Assembly: GCF_900187425.1 (NCBI RefSeq)
Contig: NZ_FYDJ01000001.1
Coordinates: forward strand, 434,001-498,000
Direction: 5' to 3'
Source of the DNA: Pseudomonas sp. Irchel s3h14
GTDB lineage: Bacteria > Pseudomonadota > Gammaproteobacteria > Pseudomonadales > Pseudomonadaceae
DNA length: 64,000 nucleotides
Shown: positions 8,839 to 19,330 of the stretch, in pieces
How the letters are laid out: the number at the start of each line of letters is the position of its first letter
How positions within the stretch are numbered: the stretch's first letter is position 1
Translations under genes and position numbers: made by a program
The notes under the pieces: generated by a model
Databases searched by the model: none
Told to the model about the DNA's origin: nothing
What the model saw: the letters and a program-made list of their open reading frames with translations, nothing else

Positions 8839-10197
8839 ATGAGTAACAACCTCGACCAGCTCACCGATTGGTTGAAAGACCACAAGATCACAGAAGTCGA
8901 ATGCATGATCGCCGACTTGACCGGGATCACCCGGGGCAAGATTTCGCCGACCAACAAGTTCATTGCCGAGAAAGGCATGCGCCTGCCCGAGAGCGTTCTG
9001 TTGCAGACCGTGACCGGCGACTATGTCGAAGACGACATCTATTACGAACTGCTCGACCCGGCCGACATCGACATGATCTGCCGCCCCGACCAGAACGCGG
9101 TATTCCTTGTGCCCTGGGCCATCGAGCCCACCGCTCAGGTGATCCACGACACCTACGACAAGCAAGGCAACCCGATCGAGCTGTCGCCGCGCAACGTGCT
9201 CAAAAAGGTGCTGAAACTCTATTCCGACAAGGGCTGGCAGCCGATCGTGGCGCCAGAAATGGAGTTCTACCTGACCAAGCGCTGCGAAGACCCGGACTTC
9301 CCGCTGCAACCGCCGGTTGGCCGTTCCGGTCGCCCGGAAACCGGTCGCCAGTCGTTCTCGATTGAAGCGGCGAACGAATTCGATCCGCTGTTCGAAGACG
9401 TCTACGACTGGTGCGAATTGCAGGAACTGGACCTCGACACGCTGATCCACGAGGACGGCACGGCGCAGATGGAAATCAACTTCCGTCACGGCGATGCCCT
9501 GTCCCTGGCCGACCAGATCCTGGTGTTCAAACGCACCATGCGCGAAGCCGCGCTCAAGCACGACGTGGCGGCGACGTTCATGGCCAAGCCGATGACCGGC
9601 GAGCCGGGCAGTGCGATGCACTTGCACCAGAGCATCATCGACATCGAGACCGGCAAGAACGTCTTCTCCAACGAAGACGGGAGCATGAGCCAGCTGTTCC
9701 TGCACCACATCGGTGGTTTGCAGAAACTGATCCCCGAGCTGTTGCCGCTGTTCGCCCCGAACGTCAACTCGTTCCGCCGCTTCCTGCCGGACACCTCGGC
9801 ACCGGTGAACGTGGAGTGGGGCGAAGAGAACCGTACCGTGGGCCTGCGGGTTCCGGATGCCGGGCCGCAAAACCGTCGGGTGGAAAACCGCCTGCCGGGC
9901 GCCGACGCCAACCCGTACCTGGCGATTGCCGCGAGCCTGCTCTGCGGTTACATCGGCATGGTCGAAGGCTTGAACCCGAGTGCGCCGGTGGTGGGCCGTG
10001 GCTATGAACGCCGCAACCTGCGCCTGCCACTGACCATCGAAGACGCGCTGGAACGCATGGAACACAGCGCGACCATCGAGAAATACCTGGGCAAGAAATT
10101 CATCACTGGCTACGTCGCGGTCAAGCGGGCCGAGCATGAAAACTTCAAGCGCGTGATCAGTTCGTGGGAGCGGGAATTCCTGCTCTTCGCCGTCTGA
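8839..10197 (+). CDS. spuB: Glutamate-polyamine ligase SpuB (glutamine-synthetase family)
   Basis: A 452-residue glutamine-synthetase-like ligase, paralogous to SpuI. Visible blocks are ECMIADLTGITRGKISP near the start, PEMEFYLTKRCEDPDFPLQP split around residue 140, GSAMHLHQS and the NRLPGADANPYLAIAASLL region. It probably adds glutamate to putrescine, cadaverine or diaminopropane-type substrates. The gene follows spuA and precedes spuC with a 60-base gap that contains a GC-rich hairpin. Confidence 0.93.
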   Translation: MSNNLDQLTDWLKDHKITEVECMIADLTGITRGKISPTNKFIAEKGMRLPESVLLQTVTGDYVEDDIYYELLDPADIDMICRPDQNAVFLVPWAIEPTAQVIHDTYDKQGNPIELSPRNVLKKVLKLYSDKGWQPIVAPEMEFYLTKRCEDPDFPLQPPVGRSGRPETGRQSFSIEAANEFDPLFEDVYDWCELQELDLDTLIHEDGTAQMEINFRHGDALSLADQILVFKRTMREAALKHDVAATFMAKPMTGEPGSAMHLHQSIIDIETGKNVFSNEDGSMSQLFLHHIGGLQKLIPELLPLFAPNVNSFRRFLPDTSAPVNVEWGEENRTVGLRVPDAGPQNRRVENRLPGADANPYLAIAASLLCGYIGMVEGLNPSAPVVGRGYERRNLRLPLTIEDALERMEHSATIEKYLGKKFITGYVAVKRAEHENFKRVISSWEREFLLFAV

Positions 10198-10204
10198 TGC
10201 GCCG

Positions 10205-10253
10205 GGCGCCGCCGTTATTGGGCGGCGCTTTCACCTGATTTTTTTAAGGAGAT
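10205..10253 (+). promoter_or_regulatory. Intra-operon hairpin with T-run before spuC
   Basis: Stem GCGCCGCC / GGCGGCGC, then TTTCACCTGATTTTTTT. The T-run lies about nine bases after the stem, so this is a poor terminator. It may still pause or trim transcription between spuB and spuC, and it ends only a few bases before the spuC ribosome site TAAGGAG. Confidence 0.4.
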
Positions 10254-10257
10254 TCGC

Positions 10258-11622
10258 ATGACCAGCAACAACCCGAAAACCCGTGAATGGCAAACCCTGA
10301 GCAACGATCACCACCTGGCCCCGTTCAGCGACTTCAAGCAGCTGAAAGAGAAAGGCCCACGGATCATCACCAACGCCAAGGGCGTTTACCTCTGGGACAG
10401 CGAAGGCAACAAGATCCTCGACGGCATGGCCGGCCTGTGGTGCGTGGCGATCGGCTACGGCCGCGATGAACTGGCCGATGCCGCCAGCAAACAAATGCGC
10501 GAACTGCCTTACTACAACCTGTTTTTCCAGACGGCTCACCCGCCGGTGCTGGAACTGGCCAAAGCCATCTCCGACATCGCGCCACAAGGCATGAACCACG
10601 TGTTCTTCACCGGTTCCGGCTCCGAAGGCAACGACACCATGCTGCGTATGGTTCGTCACTACTGGGCGATCAAGGGCCAGCCGAAGAAGAAAGTCATCAT
10701 CAGCCGCAAGAACGGTTATCACGGTTCCACCGTGGCCGGCGCGAGCCTGGGTGGCATGACGTACATGCACGAACAAGGCGACTTGCCGATTCCGGGCATT
10801 GTCCACATCGCGCAGCCGTACTGGTTTGCTGAAGGCGGCAAGATGACACCGGAAGAGTTCGGTATCTGGGCGGCCAATCAGCTGGAAGAGAAGATTCTGG
10901 AAGTCGGCGTGGACAACGTCGGTGCCTTTATCGCCGAGCCGATCCAGGGTGCCGGTGGCGTGATCATTCCGCCAGACACCTACTGGCCGCGCATCAAGGA
11001 AATCCTCGCCAAGTACGACATTCTGTTCGTGGCGGACGAAGTGATCTGTGGGTTCGGCCGCACCGGTGAGTGGTTCGGTAGCGATTTCTACGACCTCAAA
11101 CCCGACATGATGACCATCGCCAAAGGCCTGACGTCCGGCTACATCCCGATGGGTGGCCTGATCGTGCGTGACGAAGTGGTTGCGGTGCTCAACGAAGGTG
11201 GCGATTTCAACCACGGCTTCACCTATTCCGGGCACCCGGTGGCTGCTGCGGTGGCACTGGAGAACATCCGCATCCTGCGCGAAGAAAAAATTATCGAGCG
11301 CGTTCATGCAGAAACGGCACCCTATTTGCAGAGTCGCCTACGAGAACTGAACGATCACCCATTGGTGGGGGAAGTGCGTGGGGTGGGTCTGCTGGGGGCG
11401 ATCGAGCTGGTGCAGGACAAGGCCACTCGCAAGCGTTACGAAGGCAAAGGCGCTGGCATGATTTGCCGCACGTTCTGCTTCGAAAACGGCCTGATCATGC
11501 GCGCCGTCGGCGACACCATGATCATCGCTCCGCCACTGGTGATTACACCGGCTGAAATCGATGAGTTGGTGACCAAGGCACGCAAGTGTCTGGACCTGAC
11601 CCTGAGTGCATTGCAGGGCTAA
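10258..11622 (+). CDS. spuC: Polyamine:pyruvate aminotransferase SpuC
   Basis: A 454-residue class-III PLP aminotransferase that would convert putrescine (and cadaverine or spermidine) to the amino-aldehyde with pyruvate as acceptor. It has the GSGSEGNDTMLRM PLP-phosphate region, the FVADEVICGFGRTGEWFG block with the PLP-binding Asp, and the Schiff-base lysine in MMTIAKGLTSGYIPMGG. Ribosome site AAGGAG is at 10247. It forms the alternative transamination branch beside the gamma-glutamyl enzymes SpuA, SpuB and SpuI. Confidence 0.95.
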   Translation: MTSNNPKTREWQTLSNDHHLAPFSDFKQLKEKGPRIITNAKGVYLWDSEGNKILDGMAGLWCVAIGYGRDELADAASKQMRELPYYNLFFQTAHPPVLELAKAISDIAPQGMNHVFFTGSGSEGNDTMLRMVRHYWAIKGQPKKKVIISRKNGYHGSTVAGASLGGMTYMHEQGDLPIPGIVHIAQPYWFAEGGKMTPEEFGIWAANQLEEKILEVGVDNVGAFIAEPIQGAGGVIIPPDTYWPRIKEILAKYDILFVADEVICGFGRTGEWFGSDFYDLKPDMMTIAKGLTSGYIPMGGLIVRDEVVAVLNEGGDFNHGFTYSGHPVAAAVALENIRILREEKIIERVHAETAPYLQSRLRELNDHPLVGEVRGVGLLGAIELVQDKATRKRYEGKGAGMICRTFCFENGLIMRAVGDTMIIAPPLVITPAEIDELVTKARKCLDLTLSALQG

Positions 11623-11632
11623 GTGCTAGGCT

Positions 11633-11665
11633 CTGAGCGGGGTGCGAAGTTCGCATTTCGCTCAG
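11633..11665 (+). promoter_or_regulatory. Nested hairpin in the spuC-spuD gap
   Basis: Outer arms CTGAGCG / CGCTCAG and inner arms TGCGAA / TTCGCA around a single base form one long stem just after the spuC stop, with no T-run. The 182-base spuC-spuD gap is large enough for a separate promoter for the transporter genes. The stem may protect the upstream mRNA end or separate enzyme from transporter expression. Confidence 0.4.
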
Positions 11666-11804
11666 CGCAAACAAAGGATGGGTCTTTCCTTGAAAGCCTG
11701 CCTTGGATCTTGCCAGACTACCGGTTGTTTTAGTTGCCCAGGAATAGGCCGCTGGCTCTTGGTTAACAAGAACGTGGTTAAAAAGAATAATTGGAGCATT
11801 ACCC

Positions 11805-12917
11805 ATGAAGGCATTAGGTATGAAGATAGCTGGCAAGACCCTCCTCGCCATGTCCCTGATGGGCGTGATGGCGGGCGCAGTTCAGGCGGACGACAAGGTT
11901 CTTCACGTGTACAACTGGTCCGATTACATCGCACCGGATACCGTCAAGAAGTTCGAAGCCGAGTCGGGGATCAAGGTTGTTTACGACGTATTCGACAGTA
12001 ACGAAACCCTGGAAGCCAAGTTGCTGGCAGGCAAGTCCGGCTACGACATCGTCGTACCGTCGAACAACTTCCTGGCCAAGCAGATCAAGGCCGGCGTTTA
12101 CCAGAAGCTCGACAAGTCCAAGCTGCCTAACTGGAAGAACCTGAACCCTGACCTGCTTAAAGCAGTATCGGTAAGTGACCCGGGCAACGAACACGCGTTC
12201 CCGTACATGTGGGGTTCGATCGGTATCGGCTTCAACGCCGAAAAGGTCAAGGCTGCACTGGGTGCCGATGCGCCAACCAATTCCTGGGACCTGCTGTTCA
12301 AACCTGAAAACGCCGCCAAGTTGAAGTCGTGCGGTATCAGCTTCCTCGATTCGCCAACCGAGATGATTCCGGTGGCGTTGCACTACCTGGGCTATCCAAC
12401 CGACAGCCAGGACAAAAAACAACTGGCCGAAGCCGAAGCACTGTTCCTGAAGATTCGTCCTTCGGTGGGCTACTTCCACTCGTCCAAGTACATCTCCGAC
12501 CTGGCCAACGGCAACATCTGCGTGGCCGTGGGTTACTCGGGTGACATCTACCAGGCCAAGTCCCGCGCGGCTGAAGCCGGTGACAAGGTGAAAGTCAGCT
12601 ACAACATTCCGAAAGAAGGTGCGGGCAGCTTCTACGACATGGTCGCCATCCCTAAAGATGCCGAAAACGTCGAAGGCGCCTACAAGTTCATGACCTTCCT
12701 GCAGAAGCCGGAAATCATGGCTGAAATCACCAACGCCGTACGCTTCCCGAACGGTAACGCGGCCGCCACCGCATTGGTCGATAAAGAAATCACCGCCGAC
12801 CCAGGCATCTATCCGCCAGAGGACGTGCTGGCCAAGCTGTACGCGATTGCCGACTTGCCGGCCGCGACCCAGCGGATCATGACTCGCAGCTGGACCAAGA
12901 TCAAATCCGGTAAGTAA
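11805..12917 (+). CDS. spuD: Polyamine (putrescine) ABC transporter binding protein SpuD
   Basis: A 370-residue periplasmic binding protein of the PotF group. The signal peptide is [20 protein letters not shown] and on to VQADD; the mature part begins [20 protein letters not shown], the hallmark of PotD/PotF proteins. By order it corresponds to SpuD, which in P. aeruginosa prefers putrescine. GGAG lies eight bases before the ATG. It shares the family scaffold with SpuE just downstream. Confidence 0.92.
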   Translation: MKALGMKIAGKTLLAMSLMGVMAGAVQADDKVLHVYNWSDYIAPDTVKKFEAESGIKVVYDVFDSNETLEAKLLAGKSGYDIVVPSNNFLAKQIKAGVYQKLDKSKLPNWKNLNPDLLKAVSVSDPGNEHAFPYMWGSIGIGFNAEKVKAALGADAPTNSWDLLFKPENAAKLKSCGISFLDSPTEMIPVALHYLGYPTDSQDKKQLAEAEALFLKIRPSVGYFHSSKYISDLANGNICVAVGYSGDIYQAKSRAAEAGDKVKVSYNIPKEGAGSFYDMVAIPKDAENVEGAYKFMTFLQKPEIMAEITNAVRFPNGNAAATALVDKEITADPGIYPPEDVLAKLYAIADLPAATQRIMTRSWTKIKSGK

Positions 12918-12923
12918 GTAAAA

Positions 12924-12955
12924 CCCTGTAGCAGCTGCCGCCGGCTGCTACAGGG
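12924..12955. repeat. REP-like hairpin (family C, CTGTAGCAGC type)
   Basis: A 12-base perfect stem CCCTGTAGCAGC / GCTGCTACAGGG with an eight-base loop, immediately after spuD. Its arms match the outer arms of the long inverted repeat at 18136-18284, so it is a dispersed element and not a simple terminator. It may still reduce readthrough from spuD into spuE or stabilise the spuD message. Confidence 0.75.
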
Positions 12956-13039
12956 ATCTTTATAAAGTTTGCTGGAACGGTTTTTCGAGGGTAAGTTGCG
13001 CGCCGGTTTTGTTGCCAGGCAGCCATGGCTGTCATGTAA

Positions 13040-14179
<1,140 letters not shown>

Positions 14180-14252
14180 CTTCAAGGCTCAAACTATCCA
14201 AGGTTGGCTCACCTTGAGCGAACTGCACTCTTTTTTTCTGGGAGTTTCGTAA

Positions 14253-15395
14253 ATGGCAGTTGCCTCCGGCGCCTATAAGAAAGCCCTCGAGGGCGACCAA
14301 TCACCTAAACAGGTGTTGGTCAAAATCGACCGGGTCACGAAGAAGTTCGACGAGACGATTGCCGTGGACGATGTGTCCCTGGAAATCAAGAAAGGCGAGA
14401 TTTTCGCCCTGCTCGGCGGTTCGGGATCGGGCAAATCCACGTTGCTGCGCATGCTCGCAGGCTTCGAACGGCCCACGGAGGGGCGCATTTTCCTCGATGG
14501 CGTAGACATCACCGACATGCCGCCGTACGAGCGGCCGATCAACATGATGTTCCAGTCTTACGCCCTGTTCCCGCACATGACCGTGGCGCAGAACATCGCG
14601 TTCGGCCTCAAGCAGGACAAAATCCCCGCAGCTGAAGTCGATGCGCGCGTGGCGGACATGCTTAAGCTGGTTCAGATGACGCAATACGCCAAGCGCAAGC
14701 CGCATCAGTTGTCCGGTGGCCAGCGTCAGCGTGTGGCCCTGGCGCGTTCGCTGGCCAAGCGACCGAAGCTGTTGCTGCTCGACGAACCGATGGGTGCTCT
14801 GGACAAGAAGCTGCGCTCGCAAATGCAGCTTGAGCTTGTCGAGATCATCGAGCGGGTCGGCGTAACCTGCGTCATGGTGACCCACGACCAGGAAGAGGCC
14901 ATGACCATGGCCGAGCGCATCGCGATCATGCACCTGGGCTGGATTGCGCAGATCGGCAGCCCGATCGACATCTACGAAACCCCGACCAGCCGTCTGGTCT
15001 GTGAGTTCATCGGCAACGTCAACATCTTCGACGGTGAAGTGATCGACGACGCTGAAGGTCACGCGACCATCACCTGCAAGGACCTGGACCGCCAGATTTA
15101 CGTGGGCCACGGCATCAGCACGTCGGTGCAGGACAAATCCGTGACCTACGCGATCCGTCCGGAAAAACTGCTGGTGACGCCGACCATGCCGACCTGCGAA
15201 TACAACTGGTCCAGCGGCAAGGTGCATGACATCGCCTACCTCGGCGGTCACTCGGTGTTCTACGTCGAACTGCCGAGCGGCAAGATCGTCCAGTCTTTCG
15301 TCGCCAATGCCGAGCGCCGCGGTCAGCGCCCAACCTGGGGTGACCAGGTTTACGTGTACTGGGAAGACGACAGCGGCGTGGTACTTCGCTCATGA
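14253..15395 (+). CDS. spuF: Polyamine ABC transporter ATPase SpuF
   Basis: A 380-residue PotA/PotG-type ATPase. Walker A GGSGSGKST, signature LSGGQRQRVALARSL, Walker B LLLLDEPMGALDKK and switch region VMVTHDQEEAMTM are all present. A C-terminal TOBE-type regulatory domain follows from about residue 290 (VTYAIRPEKLLVTP). It ends in a 4-base ATGA overlap with spuG. Confidence 0.95.
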   Translation: MAVASGAYKKALEGDQSPKQVLVKIDRVTKKFDETIAVDDVSLEIKKGEIFALLGGSGSGKSTLLRMLAGFERPTEGRIFLDGVDITDMPPYERPINMMFQSYALFPHMTVAQNIAFGLKQDKIPAAEVDARVADMLKLVQMTQYAKRKPHQLSGGQRQRVALARSLAKRPKLLLLDEPMGALDKKLRSQMQLELVEIIERVGVTCVMVTHDQEEAMTMAERIAIMHLGWIAQIGSPIDIYETPTSRLVCEFIGNVNIFDGEVIDDAEGHATITCKDLDRQIYVGHGISTSVQDKSVTYAIRPEKLLVTPTMPTCEYNWSSGKVHDIAYLGGHSVFYVELPSGKIVQSFVANAERRGQRPTWGDQVYVYWEDDSGVVLRS

Positions 15396-16312
15396 ACATG
15401 CGCAAATTCAAACGCCGCCTCAATCGAATAATTCCCGGTGGCCGTCAGCTGGTCATCGGGGTTCCGTTTATCTGGCTGTTCATGTTCTTCATGTTGCCGT
15501 TCTTCATTGTTCTGAAGATCAGCTTCGCCGAAGCCGACGTGGCCATTCCGCCGTACACCGAGATCTATAGCTTCGTCGAGCAGAAGCTGCAGGTGCTGCT
15601 CAACCTCGGCAACTACGCGATGCTCGCCGGTGACGAGTTGTACATCGCCGCGTACCTCGGTTCGTTGAAGATGGCGCTGATCAGCACCATCCTCTGTTTG
15701 CTGATCGGTTACCCGATGGCCTACGCCATTGCCAGCGCCCGTAAAGAGATGCAAACGGTGCTGGTGCTGCTGATCATGATGCCGACCTGGACCGCGATCC
15801 TGATCCGCGTGTATGCGTGGATGGGCATCCTCAGCAACAACGGTCTACTCAATGGTTTCCTGATGACCATGGGCTGGATCGACGAACCTCTGCAGATCCT
15901 CAACACCAACCTCGCGGTGTACATCGGCGTGGTGTATTCGTATCTGCCGTTCATGATCCTGCCGCTCTACGCCAACCTGGTGAAGCACGACAACAGCCTG
16001 CTGGAAGCCGCATCCGATCTGGGTTCGAGCACGTTCAACAGCTTCTGGAAGATCACCATTCCGCTGTCCAAGAACGGCATTGTCGCGGGCTGCATGCTGG
16101 TTTTCATTCCGGTGGTGGGCGAGTTCGTGATCCCGGAACTGCTCGGCGGCCCGGAAACCCTGATGATCGGTAAAGTGCTCTGGCAAGAGTTCTTCAACAA
16201 CCGTGACTGGCCGGTTGCCTCTGCCCTGGCAGTGGTGATGTTGTTGATCCTGATTGTGCCAATCATCCTGTTCAACCGTAGTCAGGCCAAAGAAATGGAG
16301 AGTAAAGAATGA
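15392..16312 (+). CDS. spuG: Polyamine ABC transporter permease SpuG
   Basis: Inner-membrane permease (306 residues) of the PotB/PotH type with about six transmembrane segments, starting with a long one at residues 20-45. It has the EAA loop LEAASDLGSSTFNSFWKITIPLS. It starts within the last codon of spuF and overlaps spuH by 4 bases, so all three are translationally coupled. Confidence 0.94.
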   Translation: MNMRKFKRRLNRIIPGGRQLVIGVPFIWLFMFFMLPFFIVLKISFAEADVAIPPYTEIYSFVEQKLQVLLNLGNYAMLAGDELYIAAYLGSLKMALISTILCLLIGYPMAYAIASARKEMQTVLVLLIMMPTWTAILIRVYAWMGILSNNGLLNGFLMTMGWIDEPLQILNTNLAVYIGVVYSYLPFMILPLYANLVKHDNSLLEAASDLGSSTFNSFWKITIPLSKNGIVAGCMLVFIPVVGEFVIPELLGGPETLMIGKVLWQEFFNNRDWPVASALAVVMLLILIVPIILFNRSQAKEMESKE

Positions 16313-17202
16313 AGCGCTTCCGTTTCTCAAGTTTCATGCTGGTTGCGGGTTTGCTGTTCATCTACGCGCCGATGCTGATCCTGGTGATCTACTCGTTCAA
16401 CGCCTCGAAACTGGTAACGGTGTGGGGCGGCTGGTCGATCAAGTGGTACGTCGGTTTGATGGACAACACTCAACTGATGGGCTCGGTGGTGCGCTCGCTG
16501 GAAATCGCCTGCTACACGGCGGTGGCGGCGGTGGCGCTGGGTACGTTGGCGGCATTCGTGCTGACCCGTATCACCCACTTCAAGGGGCGCACGCTGTTCG
16601 GTGGCCTGGTCACCGCGCCGCTGGTGATGCCCGAAGTGATCACCGGTCTGTCGCTGTTGCTGCTGTTCGTGGCGATGGCGCAGATGATCGGTTGGCCACA
16701 GGAACGCGGCATCATCACCATCTGGATCGCCCACACCACGTTCTGTGCGGCGTATGTGGCGGTGGTGGTCTCGGCGCGCTTGCGTGAGCTGGACCTGTCC
16801 ATCGAAGAAGCGGCCATGGACCTTGGCGCGAAGCCGTGGAAGGTGTTCTTCCTGATCACCATCCCGATGATCGCGCCATCGTTGGGGGCCGGCGGCATGA
16901 TGTCCTTTGCCCTGTCCCTGGATGACCTGGTGTTGGCGAGCTTCGTGTCCGGTCCGGGTTCGACGACCCTGCCGATGGAAGTGTTCTCGGCGGTACGTCT
17001 GGGCGTGAAGCCTGAGATCAACGCTGTGGCCAGTCTGATTCTGCTGGCGGTATCGCTGATGACCTTCCTGGTCTGGTTCTTCAGCCGTCGTGCTGAAGAA
17101 AGTCGCAAACGTGCGATTCAGCAGGCGATCGAAGAAGGCGCTGCCGACTCCTGGAAACAACCGGACGTGCGTCGCGCCCCGCAGGCGCCGGAAGCGGCTT
17201 GA
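16309..17202 (+). CDS. spuH: Polyamine ABC transporter permease SpuH
   Basis: The partner permease (297 residues, PotC/PotI type) with six hydrophobic segments and the loop IEEAAMDLGAKPWKVFFLITIPM. The charged C-terminus (ESRKRAIQQAIEEGAADSW) is cytoplasmic. It is the last gene of the polyamine locus; a family-B repeat follows at once instead of a classical terminator. Confidence 0.94.
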   Translation: MKRFRFSSFMLVAGLLFIYAPMLILVIYSFNASKLVTVWGGWSIKWYVGLMDNTQLMGSVVRSLEIACYTAVAAVALGTLAAFVLTRITHFKGRTLFGGLVTAPLVMPEVITGLSLLLLFVAMAQMIGWPQERGIITIWIAHTTFCAAYVAVVVSARLRELDLSIEEAAMDLGAKPWKVFFLITIPMIAPSLGAGGMMSFALSLDDLVLASFVSGPGSTTLPMEVFSAVRLGVKPEINAVASLILLAVSLMTFLVWFFSRRAEESRKRAIQQAIEEGAADSWKQPDVRRAPQAPEAA

Positions 17203-17211
17203 TCCACGCAT

Positions 17212-17315
17212 GATCGTTCCCACGCTCTGCGTGGGAATGCCTCTATGGACGCTCCGCGTCCACTGTGACGCGGAGCGTCACGGGCTGCATTCCCACGCGG
17301 AGCGTGGGAACGATC
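17212..17315. repeat. Family-B inverted repeat (GATCGTTCCCACGC type)
   Basis: Outer arms GATCGTTCCCACGCTCTGCG and its complement with one or two mismatches, and inner GGACGCTCCGCGTCC-like hairpins. The same layout occurs at 30573-30683, and a short single version at 53898-53928. It lies between the convergent genes spuH and the HD-domain gene. Confidence 0.88.
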
Positions 17316-17318
17316 AGG

Positions 17319-17960
17319 TCAGGAAACCCAGGGTGACTTGCGGATGATCTCGACAAAGTTCATCGGCTTGAAACCCGGCTCACTGTCGACCAGCACATCC
17401 GCGTTTACGGTGCCGAAAGTGGTGTCCGGCTTGTGTTTGAAGCCATTGGCGAACGCACACAGGATGCACTCCTTGAACCCTTCGCCACGCGGGTGGGCAT
17501 GCACCACTTCTTCGCGTTGCGCGCTGGGGAACGCTGCGTAATCGATGCCCAGCACATCCATTTCGACGCCAGCGGTGACCAGTGCCACGTTAGGACGCAG
17601 GTGTTGCGGCACGCCCGGTGTGGTGTGCAGGGCAATCGACAACCACACTTGCTCGATATCGTCGTTGGACAAACCGTAAGGCTTGAGGAACGCTTTGGCA
17701 GCGTTGGCGCTATCGACTTCGAAGCGCTCGGTGTCAGTGCGATGACCCTTCACCAGGCCCAAGTCATGGAACATCGCGCCGACGTACAACAGTTCGGGGT
17801 TGTAGGCCAGTTGCTTGCGTTCACCGCTCAAGGCGCCGAACAGAAACACCCGACGCGAATGGTGATACAGCAGGTCTGATTCGACGTCGCGAATGTATTC
17901 CGTGGTGGCCTTGGCCAACGCGCTGTCGGGGATTTTGATACCGGCGATGGTGCTGCTCAT
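17319..17960 (-). CDS. HD-domain protein of the cyanamide-hydratase-like family
   Basis: A 213-residue metal-dependent hydrolase or hydratase. The HD signature is in VGAMFHDLGLVKGH, with the upstream His in LLYHHSRRVFLFG and further ligands in SIALHTTPGVPQHLRP. The pattern fits the HD family that includes fungal and yeast cyanamide hydratases, and I expect annotation as such. The true substrate in bacteria is unknown and could be another small nitrile or amide. It is divergent from a GlxA-type regulator at 18335, which probably controls it. Confidence 0.85.
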   Translation of the reverse strand: MSSTIAGIKIPDSALAKATTEYIRDVESDLLYHHSRRVFLFGALSGERKQLAYNPELLYVGAMFHDLGLVKGHRTDTERFEVDSANAAKAFLKPYGLSNDDIEQVWLSIALHTTPGVPQHLRPNVALVTAGVEMDVLGIDYAAFPSAQREEVVHAHPRGEGFKECILCAFANGFKHKPDTTFGTVNADVLVDSEPGFKPMNFVEIIRKSPWVS

Positions 17961-18334
17961 GGTGCTGTCCTCGTGGGGAACGCCGTGGCGGCGCTGATGG
18001 GATCAGTCTGTCCGCGCACCCGAAACCGGACAATCGATCCATGGCTGCGATCCCGGCCAATGAGCATGCATATCGCGCCAACCTCGCTTGTTGGTCGCGG
18101 ATTGGCTAAGTTTGAATCCAGGTTGCACGCATGCCCTGTAGCAGCTGCCGAGCCCGCGAGGCTGCGTTCGGCTGCGAAGCAGTCGTAAACCCTGCGCACG
18201 CGATTCACCTGAAAGACCGCAGTGCCTGATTTCACGACTGCTGCGCAGCCGGACGCAGCCTCGCGGGCTCGGCAGCTGCTACAGATCGTGTGGTGGCCGA
18301 CTTTCATTTCAATACCTGGAAGGCGAATTTTGCC
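17961..18334. promoter_or_regulatory. 374-base divergent gap with a long inverted repeat
   Basis: This gap between the HD gene and the GlxA-type regulator holds the family-C inverted repeat at 18136-18284. On each side about 150 and 50 bases remain for promoters. I see no clear -35/-10 pair and no coding sequence. Confidence 0.6.
18136..18284. repeat. Long imperfect inverted repeat (family C)
   Basis: About 50-base arms: the left starts CTGTAGCAGCTGCCGAGCCC and the right is its complement with a few mismatches and small insertions. The centre of about 45 bases is not paired. The outer 12 bases match the hairpin at 12924-12955. Confidence 0.88.
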
Positions 18335-19300
18335 ATGAGTAAAACCGTTGCCATCGTGGTCTTCGCCGGCGTTCAGTCCCTGGACGTCACCGGTCCCATG
18401 GATGTGTTTTGCGAAGCGAATCGTTTCCTTGAGCCGGCAGATCACTATCGACTGGTGGTGATCGGCGTCGAGCGCGGGGTGATGGCGTGTTCCAACGGTT
18501 TGTCACTCAATGCCCATCGGCATTTCAGTGAAGCGCTGGAGGCTTATGACTTGCTGCTGGTGGCCGGTGGGCCGCAGTTGCCGTTCATGGATTTCGGTGC
18601 GGCATTCGATGCCTGGCTGCGCGATGCCTGCGCGCAGGCGCAACGCTTTGGTTCGATCTGCAACGGCGCGTTCATGCTCGCTCGGGCCGGGTTGCTGGAA
18701 GGACGAACGGTGACCACCCACTGGGGCGACGCCGCGGCGCTGGCGCAGTTGTGCCCGTCGACTCAGGTCGAGGCGGATCGTCTTTACGTACAGGACGGCG
18801 ACCTCTACACCTCGGCGGGTGTCACGGCCGGGATTGATCTATCGCTGTACTTGCTGGCCAGGGATCACGGGCCAGAAGTAGCGCTGAGTGTGGCAAAGCG
18901 ACTGGTGGTGTTCACTCAGCGCTCGGGCGGGCAGTCACAGTTCAGCCCATTCCTCACACCACACGCCGAACCCACTTCTGCCGTGGCGTTGGTGCAGCTT
19001 TACGTGTTGGCCAACCTGACGGGCGACCTGGCAATTGCCGACCTGGCGAACGCCGCCAACATGAGCGCCCGCAACTTTTCCCGGGTGTTTGCCAAAGAGG
19101 CGAAAGTCACCCCGGCGGAATTCGTCGAACGGGCCAGGGTGGACGCGGCGCGGGTGCTGCTTGAAAGCACCCACTCGCCGCTGAAGACCGTGGCCTATCA
19201 GTGCGGATTTCGCGATGCCCAGCACATGCGCAGTGTGTTCAATCGCAGGCTGGGCGTGACACCGCAGCAATTCAGGCTGAACTTTGCGGCGATGGTTTGA
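18335..19300 (+). CDS. GlxA-family regulator (DJ-1/PfpI domain plus AraC-type DNA-binding domain)
   Basis: A 321-residue activator-type regulator. Residues 1-190 form a class-I amidotransferase-like domain with a Cys elbow in FGSICNGAFMLARAGLLEGR. Residues about 220-320 are an AraC helix-turn-helix pair (IADLANAANMSARNFSRVFA and YQCGFRDAQHMRSVF). The ATG at 18335 begins the conserved MSKTVAIVVFAGVQ; an in-frame GTG at 18290 lies at the edge of the repeat and is unlikely. Its divergent position suggests it controls the HD-domain gene at 17319-17960. Confidence 0.9.
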   Translation: MSKTVAIVVFAGVQSLDVTGPMDVFCEANRFLEPADHYRLVVIGVERGVMACSNGLSLNAHRHFSEALEAYDLLLVAGGPQLPFMDFGAAFDAWLRDACAQAQRFGSICNGAFMLARAGLLEGRTVTTHWGDAAALAQLCPSTQVEADRLYVQDGDLYTSAGVTAGIDLSLYLLARDHGPEVALSVAKRLVVFTQRSGGQSQFSPFLTPHAEPTSAVALVQLYVLANLTGDLAIADLANAANMSARNFSRVFAKEAKVTPAEFVERARVDAARVLLESTHSPLKTVAYQCGFRDAQHMRSVFNRRLGVTPQQFRLNFAAMV

Positions 19301-19330
19301 CCTGACATTGTTGTTGCCTGTCAGGGCCTC

